Below, one piece after another: positions 8,150-15,015 of a stretch of DNA of 64,000 nucleotides (its first letter is position 1; every line of letters starts with the position of its first letter). The notes beneath the pieces are model-generated. The model was given only the letters and a program-made list of their open reading frames with translations. It was not told the origin of the DNA and searched no databases. The position numbers and the translations under genes are program-made. Where the stretch lies: assembly GCA_035540375.1 (NCBI GenBank), contig DATLGO010000103.1, forward strand, positions 1-64,000. Reading direction: 5' to 3'. This stretch comes from Candidatus Thermoplasmatota archaeon. GTDB taxonomy: Archaea > Thermoplasmatota > SW-10-69-26 > JACQPN01 > JAJPHT01.

Positions 8150-9049
8150 TTATTGCGGCGTACCCGTGGGATGAACGCCCGCGGCCTCCGCGACCTCGAG
8201 GCCGATGGCGGCCCAGTCGAGTTGCCCTCGGCCGTGCGCCACTGCGTCTTCGAAGCGATGACGGAGGAGGTTCGCAAGCGGCATCGGCGCGGCGGCGGCT
8301 TCGGCCGATTCGAGGACGAGCTTCACATCCTTGAGCCCGAGGCGCGTCGCGAATCCCCCTTCGCCGTAAGCGTGGTCGGCGATCATCCGGCCGTAGGCGC
8401 TGAGCACGGGCGAGGCGAAGATCGTCCGTCCCAGAAGGTCGGCCGCCTCTTCGCGCGGCACGCCTTCCTTCTCCGCGAGCGTGAACGCCTCGGCCATGGC
8501 CTCGAGGCTCGTCGCGAGGAGGAAGTTTGCCGCGAGCTTCAACACGTTCGCGGCCCCCGGCTCGTCGCCGACATCGTACACCTCGCGCGCGTACGGGGCG
8601 AGCAGATCCCGGGCCCGGGCGCGCCCGAGGGTTTCGCCCGAGACGAGGAACCACACCCGGCGCGCCGCGACCGCGTCCGGACGACCGAGCACGGGCGCCG
8701 CCACGTAGCCGACGCCGGCGGACCGGTGCTCGATTGCGAGTCGCCGCGCGGTCTCCGGGGCGATCGTGCTGGCGACGACATGGACCCCGCCCGGTCCGAG
8801 GCCCGCGATGACGCCCCCGGGCCCCCGGCTCACGGTCTCGACCGCGGCGTCGTCCGGGACGAACGTCACCACCATCCCGCCCGGAGAGGCCGCTTCGCGG
8901 GGCGAAGCCGCGAGGCGCGCGCCGAGACCCTCGAGACCTCGCGCCTTCGCCGGCGTGCGCGTGTGGACGACGACCTCGTGCCCCTGCGAAAGCAGATTTT
9001 CGGCAAAGGGCGTGCCCATGCGGCCGGCCCCGATGACGCCGACCTTCAT
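8150..9049 (-). CDS. Beta-hydroxyacid dehydrogenase family (3-hydroxyisobutyrate dehydrogenase-like)
   Basis: 299 residues. N-terminal Rossmann fold with GVIGAGRMGTPFA at residues 4-16, then a helical domain with NVLKLAANFLLA, whose Lys is the family's catalytic lysine. This superfamily includes 3-hydroxyisobutyrate, tartronate semialdehyde and glyoxylate/succinic semialdehyde reductases; substrate cannot be told. Second gene of a two-gene unit: its ATG directly follows the TGA of the DJ-1 family gene with no gap. Both could serve in carbonyl or aldehyde detoxification. Confidence 0.9.
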   Translation of the reverse strand: MKVGVIGAGRMGTPFAENLLSQGHEVVVHTRTPAKARGLEGLGARLAASPREAASPGGMVVTFVPDDAAVETVSRGPGGVIAGLGPGGVHVVASTIAPETARRLAIEHRSAGVGYVAAPVLGRPDAVAARRVWFLVSGETLGRARARDLLAPYAREVYDVGDEPGAANVLKLAANFLLATSLEAMAEAFTLAEKEGVPREEAADLLGRTIFASPVLSAYGRMIADHAYGEGGFATRLGLKDVKLVLESAEAAAAPMPLANLLRHRFEDAVAHGRGQLDWAAIGLEVAEAAGVHPTGTPQ

Positions 9050-9715
9050 TCAGCGCCGCTCCAGGGCCTCGATGAGCGCGGAGGCGACCTCGGCGCTTGA
9101 TTGCGGATTCTGGCCGGTGATGAGACCGCCGTCCTTCACGACGTGGGAGGACCAGGGGGGACGCGTTTCCACCTGAGCGCCGAGCTCGCGAAGACGCGAC
9201 TCGAGCAGGAACGGGACCTTGCCCTCGAGCTCGGATTCGCGCTCCTCCTCGTTCGTGAACCCCGCGACGCGCCGACCCGCGACGAGGGGGCGGCCGTCCG
9301 GGCGAACGGCCGCGACGAGCGCCGCGGGACCGTGGCACACGGCCGCGATCGGCTTGTCCTGGGCCGCGAAAAGGGACGCGACGTCCCCGACGGCGCGGTT
9401 CGCGAAGTCCACCATCGTCCCGTGGCCGCCCGGGAAGTAGACGGCATCGAATGCCGCCGCGTCCACCTCGGCGAGGGGAAGCGTGGTTTCGAGCGCGGCG
9501 CGCGCCTCGGCGTCGGCCGGATGGGATTTTTCTTCGCTTGCGGGGTCGATGGGGACCGCTCCGCCCTCGACGCTTGCGGCGACCACTTCGTGCCCGGCCC
9601 GCCGGAGTGCGGCGTAGGGGATCGCGAACTCCTCGAGCCAAAGGCCGGTCGGATGGGAGGCGTCGAGTCGGTCCGCGCTCGTGACGACGACGAGCACGCG
9701 CTTGCGCTCGGACAT
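9050..9715 (-). CDS. DJ-1/PfpI family protein (Hsp31-like)
   Basis: 221 residues from MSERKRVLVVVTS. The nucleophile elbow AVCHGPAAL is near residue 130 and the acidic partner lies in the GLWLEEFAIPY segment. The FPGGHGTMVDF block and the inserted HPTGLWLEE region are typical of the Hsp31/glyoxalase III branch rather than small PfpI proteases. Known members degrade methylglyoxal or deglycate proteins. An in-frame upstream Met exists, but Met at 9715 matches the family length. Co-transcribed with the downstream dehydrogenase. Confidence 0.9.
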   Translation of the reverse strand: MSERKRVLVVVTSADRLDASHPTGLWLEEFAIPYAALRRAGHEVVAASVEGGAVPIDPASEEKSHPADAEARAALETTLPLAEVDAAAFDAVYFPGGHGTMVDFANRAVGDVASLFAAQDKPIAAVCHGPAALVAAVRPDGRPLVAGRRVAGFTNEEERESELEGKVPFLLESRLRELGAQVETRPPWSSHVVKDGGLITGQNPQSSAEVASALIEALERR

Positions 9716-9780
9716 GCCGAGGGGTCGGGGCGGGTCGCCCTTGAGCGTTCTGGTGGTCTCGACGGTCCGGGGACCCCAAC

Positions 9781-9787
9781 CTTGAAG
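9781..9787 (+). promoter_or_regulatory. Leaderless promoter box of the carbonic anhydrase gene
   Basis: CTTGAAG centred 27 bases before ATG 9811. The spacing puts transcription start at the start codon. Confidence 0.5.
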
Positions 9788-9810
9788 GCCCACGTTTCCA
9801 TCCGTGCCGC

Positions 9811-10344
9811 ATGTCCCCGATCCTCGACGATCTCCTCGAAGGAAACGCGCGCTTCGTCGCGAACGGATGGGACCCGAAGGACCGCGAGCTCCCGTCGCCT
9901 CCCGCGAAAGGGCTCGCGATCGTCGCCTGCATGGACACGCGGTACAACGTCGAGCGCGTTCTCGGCCTCGAACATGGTGACGCGAAGGTGATCCGGAACG
10001 CGGGCAACCATGTGGACGACGGGACGCTCCGCAGCCTCATCGTGGCGGTGCACCTGCTCGGGGTCACCGAAATCGTGATCATGGGCCACACGAAGTGCGG
10101 CATGACCACGGTCGGGCGCGGCGAGTTCCGCATCGCGAAGAGCATCGCCTCGCGCTCGGCGGTTCCGCTCCACGAGGTCATGCGGCCCGATTTCCAGCGG
10201 TGGCTTGGCGGCATCCCCGACGTCGAGGACCATGTGCGCGAATCCGTCTCTCGGCTGAGGGCGCACCCGTTCATGCCCAAGGACATCCGCGTCCACGGGC
10301 TCATCTACGACAACGACACGGGTCGCGTCAAGCCCCTTCACTGA
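9811..10344 (+). CDS. Beta-class carbonic anhydrase
   Basis: 177 residues, interconverting CO2 and bicarbonate. Zinc ligands are visible as Cys40 (ACMDTR, with the Asp/Arg dyad at 42 and 44) and His93/Cys96 (GHTKCGM). The short length and the ACMDTR block place it with the compact archaeal Cab-type enzymes. Leaderless box at 9781-9787. Its last seven bases overlap the end of the convergent histidine kinase gene. Confidence 0.95.
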   Translation: MSPILDDLLEGNARFVANGWDPKDRELPSPPAKGLAIVACMDTRYNVERVLGLEHGDAKVIRNAGNHVDDGTLRSLIVAVHLLGVTEIVIMGHTKCGMTTVGRGEFRIAKSIASRSAVPLHEVMRPDFQRWLGGIPDVEDHVRESVSRLRAHPFMPKDIRVHGLIYDNDTGRVKPLH

Positions 10345-11981
10345 GGCGCGCGAGCCGCGCCGACCCCGTGCATGCGAGACGGGGACCCGATCGTGAAGCG
10401 CACCGTCGCGCCCGCGCCAGGGCGACCTTCGATCCACACCCGGCCTCCTTGACGCTCGACGAGCCGGCGAACGGTCGAAAGGCCGAGCCCCGACCCTTCG
10501 ACGTGGCGCGCGTTCGCGAGCCGCCTGAAGGGTTCGAACAGCGCGGGGGCTTCGGAAGGATCGAAACCGACGCCATTGTCGCGGACGACGAAGACGGTTC
10601 CGTCCCCGTCACGCTCCGCGAAAACCTCGACGCGCGGATTCCCGACACCCTTCGTGAATTTCCAGGCGTTCCCGAGAAGGTTGCGCAGGACGACGCGCAG
10701 AACGCGACCGTCGGCCTCGGCAACGAGGCCCTCCTCGATCGACACGTCAACATCATGGTCGGGCATCCACTCGCGAAGATCCGACGCGACCTCCCGAGCG
10801 ACTTGGGAGACGTCGACCTGGGCGAGTGAGACGGGCGACGAAACCGATCTCGAGAGCGCGAGAAGGTCGTTCACGAGCGTCACGAGTCGTCGGCTCTCCT
10901 TCCGCGCGCGGCCGACGAGCGCGGCGCCCTCCTCACCGAGCGCGTTACCGTGATCCTCCTCGAGCACCTCGAGGAGCTGAGCGACGCCGCGCAGCGGCGC
11001 GCGGATGTCGTGCGAAACGGCCGCGGCGAACGCTTCGAGGCTCCGATTCACCTCAAGGAGGTCCCGCGTGCGCGTCCGCACGAGGCCTTCGAGGGCGAGG
11101 GCCTCGCTCCGGCGCTCCATCTCGGATTCGCGGCCGGAGACGATCCGATCGAGCAGCCGATCGAGCGACCGCCGGGCGTCCGCCGTTCCAAGATACTCCT
11201 CCGCCGGGATGTAGAACGGGTTGTCGCAAAGGAGGCCTCGGTGAAGGACCTTGGGATGGGTACGCAGGACGCCGAGGAGAAGCTCGGCGGGAAACCGGTT
11301 GAGGTTGTACTGGCAGATGGCCGACGCATTGTATCTTGCGAAGAACCCGTTCAGCTTCGCCTCGTACTCGAGGACGCGCTCGGTTCCGGGCTCGCTGCCG
11401 AGCGCCCACGTCATCTCGCCCGTCACGCGAAGCGCGGCGAAGCCGCGGTCCCGGGCCTCGAGCGCGGCCTCGGCGAGATAACCCAGCATCCGGTCGGGAT
11501 CGAATCCGCCGTCGCGGATGTAAGCGTCCGTCTTCGACGCCATGACGAGGCTCCCGGACCGCTCCGCCGCCGCGACGTCGATGCCCGCCCGGACGAGCGC
11601 CGCGTCGATTTCCGAGACAGTGCGGTCGTCCGCGACGTAGATGCAGCGCTCGCCTTTTTCCAACCCGTCCTTCACGTACGGGACGACGGCCGCGAGCTGG
11701 TCCTCCGTCGAAGCGTAGACGAGGCAGAGGTGGTCGTGCGGAGCCACCGCGAGTTCCATCTCCGCCTCGGCTCCGCGCCGCGGTCCGGGATCGCCGCGGG
11801 CGCGACGCAACCGGTTCAAGGCCTCCGTGGCGAGCACGTTCGCAAGATAGGCGTCGCGCTCGCGCGAAGCCGCCGCGAGGGCGGCGACGACGTCGTCGTC
11901 GTGGAGCGACCTCACCTCCCAGTCCGGATGGTCGGAGCCTTTGAGGCGTTCGAGGTGGTGGCCGTACCTGGAATCCCCCAT
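10338..11981 (-). CDS. Sensor histidine kinase with MEDS sensory domain
   Basis: 547 residues. Residues about 80-250 form a MEDS (DcmR-like) sensory domain, with its PHDHLCLVY start, GERCIYVADD and MTWALG segments. MEDS occurs in methylotrophs and methanogens and is thought to sense small hydrocarbon ligands. A coiled linker leads to HisKA (FAAAVSHDIRAPLRG) and HATPase_c (RNLLGNAWKFT, DNGVGF, GSGLGLS). No membrane segment, so cytosolic. Start 11981 is preferred to an in-frame ATG at 12017 because a CTATATGC box at 12014-12021 fits a promoter for the shorter form. No response regulator is adjacent. Confidence 0.93.
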   Translation of the reverse strand: MGDSRYGHHLERLKGSDHPDWEVRSLHDDDVVAALAAASRERDAYLANVLATEALNRLRRARGDPGPRRGAEAEMELAVAPHDHLCLVYASTEDQLAAVVPYVKDGLEKGERCIYVADDRTVSEIDAALVRAGIDVAAAERSGSLVMASKTDAYIRDGGFDPDRMLGYLAEAALEARDRGFAALRVTGEMTWALGSEPGTERVLEYEAKLNGFFARYNASAICQYNLNRFPAELLLGVLRTHPKVLHRGLLCDNPFYIPAEEYLGTADARRSLDRLLDRIVSGRESEMERRSEALALEGLVRTRTRDLLEVNRSLEAFAAAVSHDIRAPLRGVAQLLEVLEEDHGNALGEEGAALVGRARKESRRLVTLVNDLLALSRSVSSPVSLAQVDVSQVAREVASDLREWMPDHDVDVSIEEGLVAEADGRVLRVVLRNLLGNAWKFTKGVGNPRVEVFAERDGDGTVFVVRDNGVGFDPSEAPALFEPFRRLANARHVEGSGLGLSTVRRLVERQGGRVWIEGRPGAGATVRFTIGSPSRMHGVGAARAPQ

Positions 11982-12013
11982 CGATATCCCGCGTCCGATG
12001 GCAACCTCATGAT

Positions 12014-12021
12014 GCATATAG
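12014..12021 (-). promoter_or_regulatory. TATA box of the MEDS histidine kinase gene
   Basis: CTATATGC on the minus strand, about 37 bases before ATG 11981, giving a leader of roughly 10 bases. It decides against the upstream in-frame ATG at 12017, which lies inside it. Confidence 0.5.
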
Positions 12022-12126
12022 CCTGCAAGGAGCCGGGGGGGTCATGCGGGCACGTCAGGCAGGGAGGCTATTTATTCCCCCGTCGTTCTCGCGGAATCGG
12101 CCCGATCGCCGGGCCGAGGCCCGCCC

Positions 12127-12585
12127 ATGTCAACGCCGCGTCCGGCTTCCGATGCCCGCCTCACGCTCGCCTTCCGCAACGTCGCGCGCTATGTGCGCGA
12201 TCCGGCCGCGAACCTGCCGCTCTACGAGGCGCTCGGGTTCGGGCTGGTGCGCGACGCGGGCGACATGCTCGTGCTTCGCCATCACGACGGCGTCGGCCTC
12301 GTCCTCCACCGCTGGGACGAGCGCCCGACGACCCTTCTCGACACCGCGCTCGGATTTACGATCGCGGGCGACGAAGACCGGCTGCGCGCGCACCTCGAAG
12401 CCGCGGGGTGGCGGCTTCTGCGCGCCCCCCAGCACGGCGACGTGGGCTATTTCCTCATCTACGGCGACCTCGACGGCAATCCCGTGAACCTCGTCGGGAA
12501 GCCGCTGCGCGCCGCGCCCGCGCCCGGGACCGTGCGCCTCGTGCTTCGGGACGGCCGGGCCGTTGCCGAGCCGATGGAGCCGTGA
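12127..12585 (+). CDS. VOC superfamily (glyoxalase/bleomycin-resistance-like) protein
   Basis: 152 residues with one vicinal-oxygen-chelate repeat: NVARYVRDPAANLPLYEALGFGLV at the start, a central LVLHRWDE strand and the DLDGNPVNLVG finish, which normally carries a metal-binding Glu but here reads Val-Asn. Substrate unknown. CTATTTATTC at 12068-12077 could be its TATA box. The stop codon overlaps the GTG start of the following lipoprotein gene. Confidence 0.83.
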   Translation: MSTPRPASDARLTLAFRNVARYVRDPAANLPLYEALGFGLVRDAGDMLVLRHHDGVGLVLHRWDERPTTLLDTALGFTIAGDEDRLRAHLEAAGWRLLRAPQHGDVGYFLIYGDLDGNPVNLVGKPLRAAPAPGTVRLVLRDGRAVAEPMEP

Positions 12586-13544
12586 CGGCCGTGCGCGCGG
12601 TCCTCCTCCTCTGCGCCGTCGTCGCGCTCGCGGGTTGTCTCGGAGCGACCCGCATCGAGGAATCCGCGCTGTCGGAGGACGACCATGGGGTCCCGCCCCC
12701 GACCGTCCAGAACGACACGGGGCGGGTTGTCGTGCTCGCGCTCTTCACGGACCGCTCCCCGCTGCCGGGCGTCCTCGTGGAGACGGGAAACCTTTCGGCA
12801 ACGACGGATGCCGAGGGGGTGGCCCGGCTCGCGCTTCCGGCCGGATTCCACACGCTCGTCGCGACCAAAGCGGCTCACCGCGGGGCGCAGGCGGGCATCG
12901 ACGTCGCGCCGGGGGCTGAAACCACGGTCGAGATGGTCCTCGCCTCCGCCGAGGGCGGCTCGCACGCGCATCGGGCCGGCTTCGGAGCGCACCACGACAC
13001 GTATCGTTTCGAAGGGCACTTCGATTGCAGCCTCACCGCCGTCGTGCTCACGGGCGATTGCCTCCTTCTCGTCACGAACGCCACCGAGCGAGCGGGAGCC
13101 CCAGACCCCGTCTCGGGCGCGACGCGCGAGCGCCACGTCATCGACTTCCCGCTCGACCTCACGTGGTCGCATCTCATCGTCGAGATGACCTGGCGCGCCG
13201 ACCCCTCCACCCCCGCGACCGGCGAGGGGATGAGCCTCGCCCTCGAGCCGGCCGAGGCGCCGACGCACGGTTACGCCCCGAAGTACGCGCGGGCCGCGGG
13301 CGGCTCGCCCCTCAGGATCGACCTCTTTCCGGGAGAAGCCCACGCCTCGGCGACGGCCGACGACAAGCCCAATCCTCTCGGAGGAGAGGTCATCCGCGCG
13401 CGCGCCTTCGTGCTCGGCGCGGGCCACAACGCGGGCGGACAGGGGTACCTGGGCGTATCGGCCGCGCGCGATCACGCCTTCGAACTCGTCGTGACCGTGT
13501 TCTACGGGGAGCGCGCGCCCGAGGGCTATTCAGGTCTTGCCTGA
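12582..13544 (+). CDS. Lipoprotein with a carboxypeptidase-regulatory-like domain
   Basis: 320 residues from GTG 12582, which overlaps the TGA of the VOC gene. A lipobox ends a short hydrophobic signal (VVALAGC, Cys near residue 17). Residues about 60-120 (GVLVETGNLSATTDAEGVARL, ending FHTLVATKAAH) resemble a carboxypeptidase-D regulatory beta-sandwich. The remainder is a larger beta-rich region with one Cys pair (FDCSL, GDCLL). Exported and membrane-tethered, function unknown. The frame is open for 1.6 kb upstream, but only this part is coding. Confidence 0.83.
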   Translation: MTAVRAVLLLCAVVALAGCLGATRIEESALSEDDHGVPPPTVQNDTGRVVVLALFTDRSPLPGVLVETGNLSATTDAEGVARLALPAGFHTLVATKAAHRGAQAGIDVAPGAETTVEMVLASAEGGSHAHRAGFGAHHDTYRFEGHFDCSLTAVVLTGDCLLLVTNATERAGAPDPVSGATRERHVIDFPLDLTWSHLIVEMTWRADPSTPATGEGMSLALEPAEAPTHGYAPKYARAAGGSPLRIDLFPGEAHASATADDKPNPLGGEVIRARAFVLGAGHNAGGQGYLGVSAARDHAFELVVTVFYGERAPEGYSGLA

Positions 13545-13586
13545 TCCTTGGCTCCACCGCCGGGACCCTTGGTCCTCGCCCCGTGA

Positions 13587-13745
13587 TCACGCGAGGGCTC
13601 GGCCTGCGAACACGACCGCCGCGGCGATCGGGAAGCCGGCCGCGAACAGGTAGATGGGATCGCCGCTTTCCATGAAAAAATAGAGAAGCGCGACCGTGAG
13701 CGCGAGGTCGAGGACCCCGAGCGACCACAGGAGCGCGCGTTTCAC
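13587..13745 (-). CDS. Small two-span membrane protein
   Basis: A 52-residue GTG-started frame in the gap between the lipoprotein and the oxidoreductase. Two hydrophobic spans (LLWSLGVLDLALTVALLYFF and LFAAGFPIAAAVVFA) are separated by a short MESGDPIY turn, and the start is basic (KRALL). Host-like third-position GC and clean topology support it; no family recognised. Confidence 0.62.
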   Translation of the reverse strand: MKRALLWSLGVLDLALTVALLYFFMESGDPIYLFAAGFPIAAAVVFAGRALA

Positions 13746-13861
13746 GGCGCGGGGAGCCTCCAACCCCGCGAAAGACCTTGCGGTCCCGCCGCGCCCGCGA
13801 CCCGGGTGAACGCATCCCCGAAGGTTGAAGCGGCGCGGCCGCGCTCGATCCGCCGACGCCG

Positions 13862-14656
13862 ATGCAAGCCTACCTCTGCCGCCGCTACGGCGGCGTCGAC
13901 GCGATCGACCTCGCCGAGGTCCCCGACCCCGTCCCGGCGGAACACGAGGTGCTCGTGCGGATCCACGCCACCACCGTGACGGCGGGCGACTGGCGCGTGC
14001 GCACGCTCGAGGTTCCGCAGGGCCTCGGCCTCGTCGCGCGCCTCGCGATCGGATTCAGCAGGCCCAGGCAGCCGATCCTCGGCACCGAGCTTGCGGGGAT
14101 CGTCGAAGCGGTGGGCGCCCACGTGACCCGCTTCCGACCCGGCGACGCCGTCTTCGCCTTCCCGGGCGAGGCGATGGGCGCGCACGCGGAGCTTCGCGCG
14201 ATCGCGGAGGACGGCCCCATCGCGCCGAAGCCCGCGAACCTCTCGATGGAGGACGCCGCGGCCCTCCCCTTCGGCGGGGCGACGGCCCTGGACTTCCTGC
14301 GCAAGGTCGAGCTCCGGCCGCGCGAGCGCATCCTCGTCGTCGGCGCCTCGGGCAACGTCGGCACCGCGCTCGTGCAGCTCGCGAAGCGCGCGGGCGCCCA
14401 CATCACGGCCGTCGCGAGCGGCGCGAACGAGGACCTCGTGCGCTCGCTCGGGGCGGACCGATTCGTCGACTACACGAGGGAACCCTACCTCGACGGGCGC
14501 GAGACCTACGACGTGATCGCGGACACGGCCGGGGTCGACCATGGCGGCGGCGGGATGGGCGGTGCCCTCCTCCTCGTCGGCGCGGTCGCGCTCGGCGGCT
14601 ACGCCCTCTGGAACGCCCTCCGGAACCGGAAGGACAGCGAACTGGAACCCCTCTGA
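13862..14656 (+). pseudogene. Zinc-free MDR oxidoreductase truncated and fused to a membrane segment
   Basis: Residues 1-225 are a medium-chain quinone-oxidoreductase-like enzyme: GroES-like domain (GTELAGIVEAVGAHVTRFRPGD) and a Rossmann start (VVGASGNVGTALVQLAKRAGA), ending in YDVIADTAG. Full-length relatives continue about 100 residues further through the nucleotide-binding domain. Here the frame instead runs into GGGGMGG and a hydrophobic helix, then stops. The junction at about 14540 marks where accessory DNA joins host DNA. The missing 3' part was not found in the window. Confidence 0.7.
14555..14656 (+). CDS. Very small single-span membrane protein
   Basis: 33 residues from ATG 14555, in frame with the truncated oxidoreductase. 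One glycine-rich membrane helix (ALLLVGAVALGGYALW) is followed by a charged tail (NRKDSELEPL). It resembles the 44-residue single-span protein at 20007-20141 in design. It may be an independent gene of the element, now also readable as the tail of the host gene. Confidence 0.45.
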   Translation: MGGALLLVGAVALGGYALWNALRNRKDSELEPL

Positions 14657-14662
14657 CGGGAG

Positions 14663-14890
14663 GTGAAACACACGGAAGATTGCGACAAGAACGGAGCGAC
14701 CGCGGCCGGAGGCCCCGCGGGCATCTGGCGCAAGCGATCCGTCCAAGCGACGGGCAACGTCACACTGCTTGGCGCGGGGACCACGCTCCTCGGCATGGGC
14801 GTCACAGCCTACATGGGCAGCGGCGCGCACGCGCTGGAGATGACCCTGCTCGGACTCATGGCGCTCGGGCTCTACGAGCTGCTGCCGTGA
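14663..14890 (+). CDS. Small membrane protein of the element
   Basis: 75 residues from a GTG directly after a GGGAGGTG stretch. A polar N-terminal 30 residues precede two glycine-rich spans (VTLLGAGTTLLGMGVTAYM and LEMTLLGLMALGLYELL). No family recognised. Follows the 33-residue membrane ORF by six bases. The Shine-Dalgarno-like sequence abuts the start codon, so the exact start is not certain. Confidence 0.6.
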   Translation: MKHTEDCDKNGATAAGGPAGIWRKRSVQATGNVTLLGAGTTLLGMGVTAYMGSGAHALEMTLLGLMALGLYELLP

Positions 14891-15015
14891 ATGGCAGGCA
14901 CGCGCGCATTCTGGCGAGAGAGGCGTCCCTCGCCACGCCGAACGGGTGCACCGAATGGGCGCCTTGCGGTCCCAACAGCGCGGAGGAGGTTCACAAGGCC
15001 CGGCCCTCCGCCGGG

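Noticed and set aside
7683-10304. 873-codon minus-strand frame
   Set aside because: Overlaps three well-supported genes in other frames and has a shadow-type composition.
10950-12581. Upstream two-thirds of an 864-codon plus-strand frame
   Set aside because: It is antisense to the histidine kinase and reads as low-complexity Arg/Ala/Gly sequence. Only the part from GTG 12582, with signal peptide and lipobox, is coding.
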